From Struthidea cinerea (Eukaryota; Chordata; Aves; Passeriformes; Corcoracidae): a DNA stretch of 64,000 nucleotides. A model generated the notes under the pieces. That model was not told the DNA's origin and ran no database searches. It worked only from the letters and a program-made list of their open reading frames with translations. Position 1 is the stretch's first letter. Every line of letters begins with the position of its first letter. This document shows, piece after piece, positions 59,455 through 64,000 of the stretch. Position numbers and translations under genes: made by a program. The stretch spans positions 1,250,492 through 1,314,491 of the forward strand of contig VZTI01000412.1 in NCBI GenBank assembly GCA_013397865.1. Reading direction: 5' to 3'.

Positions 59455-61275
59455 CACAGCATCAAACACAAATACATGAGGATACACAAAAAAAGATAGC
59501 TGACCTAATTCCATAAGGTGCAATAGCTAAAACACCTGTCAATAAAATTTCAATTACTCACAAATATCAGCCACAATTCCTGTGACTGCAGGTGCAAGAC
59601 TTACAGATACACTAAATTAATGTTAATGCTATTTCCAGCTATTTGTGCCTTGCTTCTCGCAGTACCAAAATGAATTTAAACCATATATTTCAGGCAACAC
59701 CCAAAATACAGTTTTCTAATTAGAGGGAAGTACTTTCAGTCCAGGGAAATAAACCCAGTATCCATAGGAGTACTAAGCAAAGGGAGGCAGGAGCTGCAGA
59801 GGGAGGGTGGAGGAGGACCTCAGAAGGGTGATGAATACTGGAACACAGCTACAATTTGTGATAACATTTAACCCTCTGCCCTCAATTTAGGCTCTCTAAG
59901 ACATTAAATGAATACCAATATGTCAATAAAGCAGGACAAACACAAGCCCAGAGAGAACAACAAAACCCCTGCCCCTAACAGCATCCATCCCTCTTTGTCT
60001 TCCAGATTACAGGAGAAGCCACAGAATCAGAAGTCTTTAATCCACCAGCGAGAGCTGCTGGGGAAGAGTTAAAGCAGCAGAGCCACCTGCACCTGCGGCA
60101 GCAGCTCATCTGCTCTCCCCACGCTGCAGCCCTGCAGGTCACTGCACTTCCAAAAAAAAAAAAACCTAAAAATAAAAATCTGTCTGCTAGCCAGTATCTG
60201 TCACCGCTGCAGCTGTATTACACAGCAGTTGGCACGGATAAAATAATTCCTTGTTAAGGAAGGATTTATGAAATATGCAGGACATTAACTGAACATACAC
60301 AGCTACTACTCGAGATTATAAATTCATTAACCGAGACACAATCACTGGGTAGAAAGCAGGCCAGAGAACCGATCCAGTTTCCCTTCACTTTATGCAGAAT
60401 TTCCACGATTTGAGACAAGTACAAAGACCATGATATCAGAATGGAATTCTCCGGTGAACGGAAATTAGGGGTGCAGTATCAATACATAGAACAGAATCCA
60501 ACACAGTAAAAAACTTCAGTTAAGTGTTGAACTGCCTTAACATCCCCAAGAGTACAATTGCTAACACCTCCAACATCCATTACAGTAACCATTTGGCCGG
60601 CAAAACTCCCTAAGGAAGGGACAGTGCCAAATCTCTTCTTCCAAACATGACTATTCGAAGCTGCTGAAACATCTATCACGCCTCTGCCCAAATGCTGCTG
60701 TGAGACGTCCAGGTCTTCTCAAGAGCTTCTTTCATGCTGCCATAATCAAGTTTTAGTTTGATTTGTGATGCCGTGGCAGGCCATGTCTTAGCATCTTCTG
60801 CATGGATGGGTAAGAAATGAGGGAGCACCAGCAGTTGGCCACTGGACTTCAGGGACAGGGAGGAAAGCCACCTTTGTTTGATCCAGGGATCAGCTGAGAA
60901 GAGCCCAGCTGGAAAAAATCCCTCTCTTCCAGCCTGGACACCTGGAGTAAGACATGACAGCCCTTCCCAGTAAGGCTGAACATAGCTCCTGCTTGCAGCC
61001 ACCAGTCCTGCAGGTACCTCTTATCCCTCCTTAATTAACAGCAGCGATTTGTTCCTCATCACTCCCAGACCTGCGCCGGGTTGGTTTTTTCGTTGTTCAT
61101 CAATTTGGGGAGGTTTTTTCTTTTTTTTTTTCTTAAGAGCTGACTGCCCTGACATTGAAGGGCTACATTTTATTCTTCAGCTCCAATTAAAGGCTGCCGA
61201 AATCCGTCATGGTCTCGCCTCCCTGCATGAGGAGTCAGCTCTTATCTCTCTGTGGGGGGAAGTGAAAATGGGCTC

Positions 61276-61290
61276 GGTTGCCTAGAAACC
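61276..61290. promoter_or_regulatory. X-box-like site
   Basis: GGTTGCCTAGAAACC has a perfect left half GTTGCC and a right half GAAAC, one change from the RFX consensus GCAAC, with a shortened centre. It is a weaker candidate than the site at 53713-53726. Confidence 0.25.
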
Positions 61291-63098
61291 TGAATGAGCA
61301 CCTTCTAAGTGAAAAGCAACTTCTGGACTGTTAATTCGGGAATGGAGGGTCCAGGGAAGAGGACGGTGCCAGTCACTTTGCTCTCAACATCCACAGGGTG
61401 ACCCTTTCCTGGGGAGAACGAAAGGTAGATAAACACTGGCCAAAGACTGACAAGAGCCCAGGCTTTTTTAAACCAAGGAGTTGGAGATGCTGCAGGCAGG
61501 GCATCAGTCTCTCCAGGTCAAGGCCACTCCTTCCTGCTGGGCCACAGGGGTTTGCACAGCCCACACCCACTAAGACTTGCTCATTCATTTAATCTGGGTG
61601 CAGCACCACAGGTACCTGTTTGTTGGGAGAGAACCCAAAATTGAGCCAAAGGACACATCACTTATCTGGAAGTGGATATACAATAACAACTCATTACATA
61701 CAGTTTTGTCTATTTTGAAACACACATAGGTTTGTCTGCCCTCAATGAGAATTAATTACATCGCGCTTTATGCAGAGATCCAACCTATTTTTAATTCAAG
61801 AAAAAAACTCTCCTCCTATCTATATCCCAGTATTTACTGTGTAGGTACTGAGTACGTTTTCTCTTAATTTACAAAGAAACCCCTGATTAAGAGCCTTTGA
61901 GGAAAACTTGCTATGAAATTTAATATTAGATCTCAAATGTGTCCCCATCTGAAATGTTTTCATAAGTGAAAGCAAAATCTTCAAGATATTCCTATAAAGT
62001 TAACCCAAACTCATATACTGGCCATGCTGATACCTATGCAATAGAAGTAAAGAATGTCAAAAATACTGTTTTGAACTTTAGCTGAATTTTGAGGCTACAA
62101 ATATTAAAGGCTAAAACCAGGCAGTGCAAGGCAGTGAAGTACCAAGGCAGGGACCATGTCGATGAAGAGCATTTAAGGTAAGACCCTAACTCCTCCAGTA
62201 GCTATTGCCAAAATGGGTGGCATGAGGCATCATCAGAGTAAGCACCAGGTCTGACTGCAGTCCTCCATCAAATCTAAGTCAGTGCTTTGCCACAGCAATC
62301 CCAGTTCACCTGGGAAGCAGAAGGAGAGATACAAGAAGGGAAGCAAAGACCTGTTTCCAGCCCCTGCATCCAGCAATTGTGGATGACTCCACTAAGACTT
62401 GATATTAAAATAAATATATTTAAGTCTAGAATCACTACAGACCTAGAATATTTGAATTTATTTTGGGGAAAAGCAAATAATTGGCCTCAGTTCACAAAGC
62501 TCTTGTGTCCCTCTGTAGTTTGGGGTTTTTTTTAATATCTTTCCCTATTTTGCACTGAAGATAAATACACAAAGGGTTCTATAGTATTCAGATATTAGAG
62601 TAAGAGACCAAAACATAGCTAAGGTGAAAATCTCCCATCAGCACGAGAAGTTCCATCCTGCCTGCTCATCTACTTGTTGGTTTTTTTTCTTTTAAAATGT
62701 CTCTTTCTCCCTCCTCCCTTCCTCAAGTTACTTCCTTCTAGCATTTTTCTTGATACAACAGACTCAATAACATGCATGTAACTAAGGAAACCCACCTGGT
62801 TTTCCTCCCTTCCCTGGCCCCTAGTGTTGGAAACAAGATCTAACATCACATGCCACTAAATCACTGACCTCTGCCTTTTGGAGCTGATGAAAGCTTAGAT
62901 CATGGCAAACTCAGTCTGTGGTAATAACTGCTCCTAGGCCAAATATTTTATCTACCATTTATCCAGCAAGCACAGGGCAAGAATCCTGATATTAACCACT
63001 GCCATCAGCAAAGCAGACAAAATACAATAAAGCTTATAAGCACAGACCCCATTCCGATACTTATTTTGCATTCTGCTATCCCTGTCTTAAATTGGACT

Positions 63099-63240
63099 CA
63101 GAGCGGTTTGGGTTGGAAGAGACCTCGGAGATCATCTCGTTCTAACCTCTGCCAGGGGCAGGGACACCTTCCACCAGACCAGGTTGCTCCAAGCCCCTGG
63201 GGTGGCCTTGAACAGTTCCAGGGATGGAGCATCCACAACT
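63099..63240 (-). mobile_element. CR1 LINE 3' end fragment
   Basis: The minus strand reads GATGCTCCATCCCTGGAAC, TTCAAGGCCACCCC, GGAGCAACCTGGTCTGG, GGAAGGTGTCCCTGCCC and CTTCCAACCCAAACCGC. About 142 bp of the common CR1 3' end. It lacks the terminal TTCTGTGA repeats, so the 3' end is also eroded. Confidence 0.9.
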
Positions 63241-64000
63241 CCAATTTATATCTGATTTAAAACGATCCTCCTGACATGCCAGGTCATATAGGGAAGACAG
63301 CAAGCTCTTCCCCAAGCCCTCACTCCATGTCCACGGGCAGAGACGAAACAAAACCCACAGCTCACTGCCTGGACTACATGTCCTCTACACCCGTCTGCAG
63401 TGCGAAAAAATTCATACTTTCTCTTCCCTTCTTCCCTCCAACTTCTGAGGGCCATGAGAAAGAGCTGCTTAAAAAGAGCAGCACATCCCAGGCTTGCTCA
63501 CAGGCTTCAAGTCCCAGCTGCAGGCAAGCAATTCCCACCCCGCTCCCCGGAGACGGCATTATCAGCGCCTCGCCAGCCAAGGTGGGGAGCACAAGGGAAG
63601 GGGACTGGGAAGGCAAGGAAGGAGAAATCAAATAAAAAATATCGCAGCAGCTGGTCAGTGAGACTCGATTTTCACGTCTAATCTCAGTTTGTGCAGTCAA
63701 TGGGGGAGAAATGGCACAATTTGCATGACAACAGCCAAGGGAACTGAATAGTGGCAAATCAATTCTGCAAAAGAAGATAAAGCAGAATATACCTAATATA
63801 TTAGCAGCAAGGTAGAATTCAATTCCCATAATGTCTGATGATATTGATTAAAACTGACACTTTTTTGTTATTATTATTATTCCTCTGCCACTTAGGCCAT
63901 GGAAACAACTGAGCCATATAACAATGCAGCTGTTTTACACAAATGGAAACACACTTGGCCACAGAAGAAAATAATGCGAAGTCCACATCCATTAGGAGTA
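63241..64000. other. Unique stretch to window end
   Basis: No gene is recognised. A 151-codon minus-strand frame (63374-63829) has no recognisable features. A short TTA-repeat tract lies near 63868-63882. Confidence 0.5.

Larger units (their letters stand above)
58351..63098. other. Unique stretch
   Basis: No gene is recognised. It contains a 9-bp arm palindrome (59436-59454), a second X-box-like site (61276-61290) and short A runs. Frames of around 100 codons (for example 60676-61002, minus) show no recognisable domain. Confidence 0.5.

Overview
This 64 kb window reads as non-coding vertebrate DNA, most likely from a bird and probably a passerine. It is AT-rich and its open frames are short and scattered. 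No frame resembles a prokaryotic gene, there are no operons or ribosome binding sites, and no frame matches a protein family I recognise. The organism call rests on the repeats. About a dozen 5'-truncated 3' ends of CR1 (chicken repeat 1) LINEs lie on both strands. One short tRNA-Ile-derived SINE at 21431-21575 ends in a CR1-like tail. That architecture is the one I know as TguSINE1 of songbirds. No Alu, B1/B2 or L1 sequence was seen.

Layout. 1-12.5 kb is unique AT-rich sequence with homeodomain-like palindromes (9.4-9.7 kb), short perfect inverted repeats and homopolymer runs. 12.5-16.5 kb holds two larger CR1 copies and one doubtful fragment. 16.5-21.4 kb is unique and includes an AT-rich 14-bp palindrome near 19.98 kb and an octamer/homeodomain cluster near 17.0 kb. 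21.4-23.2 kb is the most structured part: the tRNA-Ile SINE, then a CpG-island-like segment (about 22.06-22.53 kb), then a CR1 tail. 23-35 kb is unique sequence with four CR1 pieces, an ancient tRNA-like SINE candidate (26.3 kb), CTCF-like sites (25.4 and 30.6 kb) and a C-rich patch containing the window's single N (32,856). 35-45 kb is nearly repeat-free. At about 45 kb there is a 227-bp solo-LTR-like block with exact 5-bp flanks, a hairpin with a 13-bp stem just upstream and a second tRNA-like SINE candidate downstream. 46-64 kb is mostly unique, with three CR1 copies, one CR1 scrap, a 36-bp tandem duplication beside a (CA)12 microsatellite, and two RFX X-box-like sites.

No protein-coding gene can be supported. 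The window could be a gene desert or the inside of a very large intron. The CpG island is the only segment that looks like a possible promoter. The repeats show one functional relationship: the SINE carries a CR1-like 3' end that matches the 3' end of the CR1 at 15975-16433, as expected if CR1 machinery mobilised it. Transcription-factor-like sites are single-motif matches and are given low confidence. No new multi-gene biological system was found.
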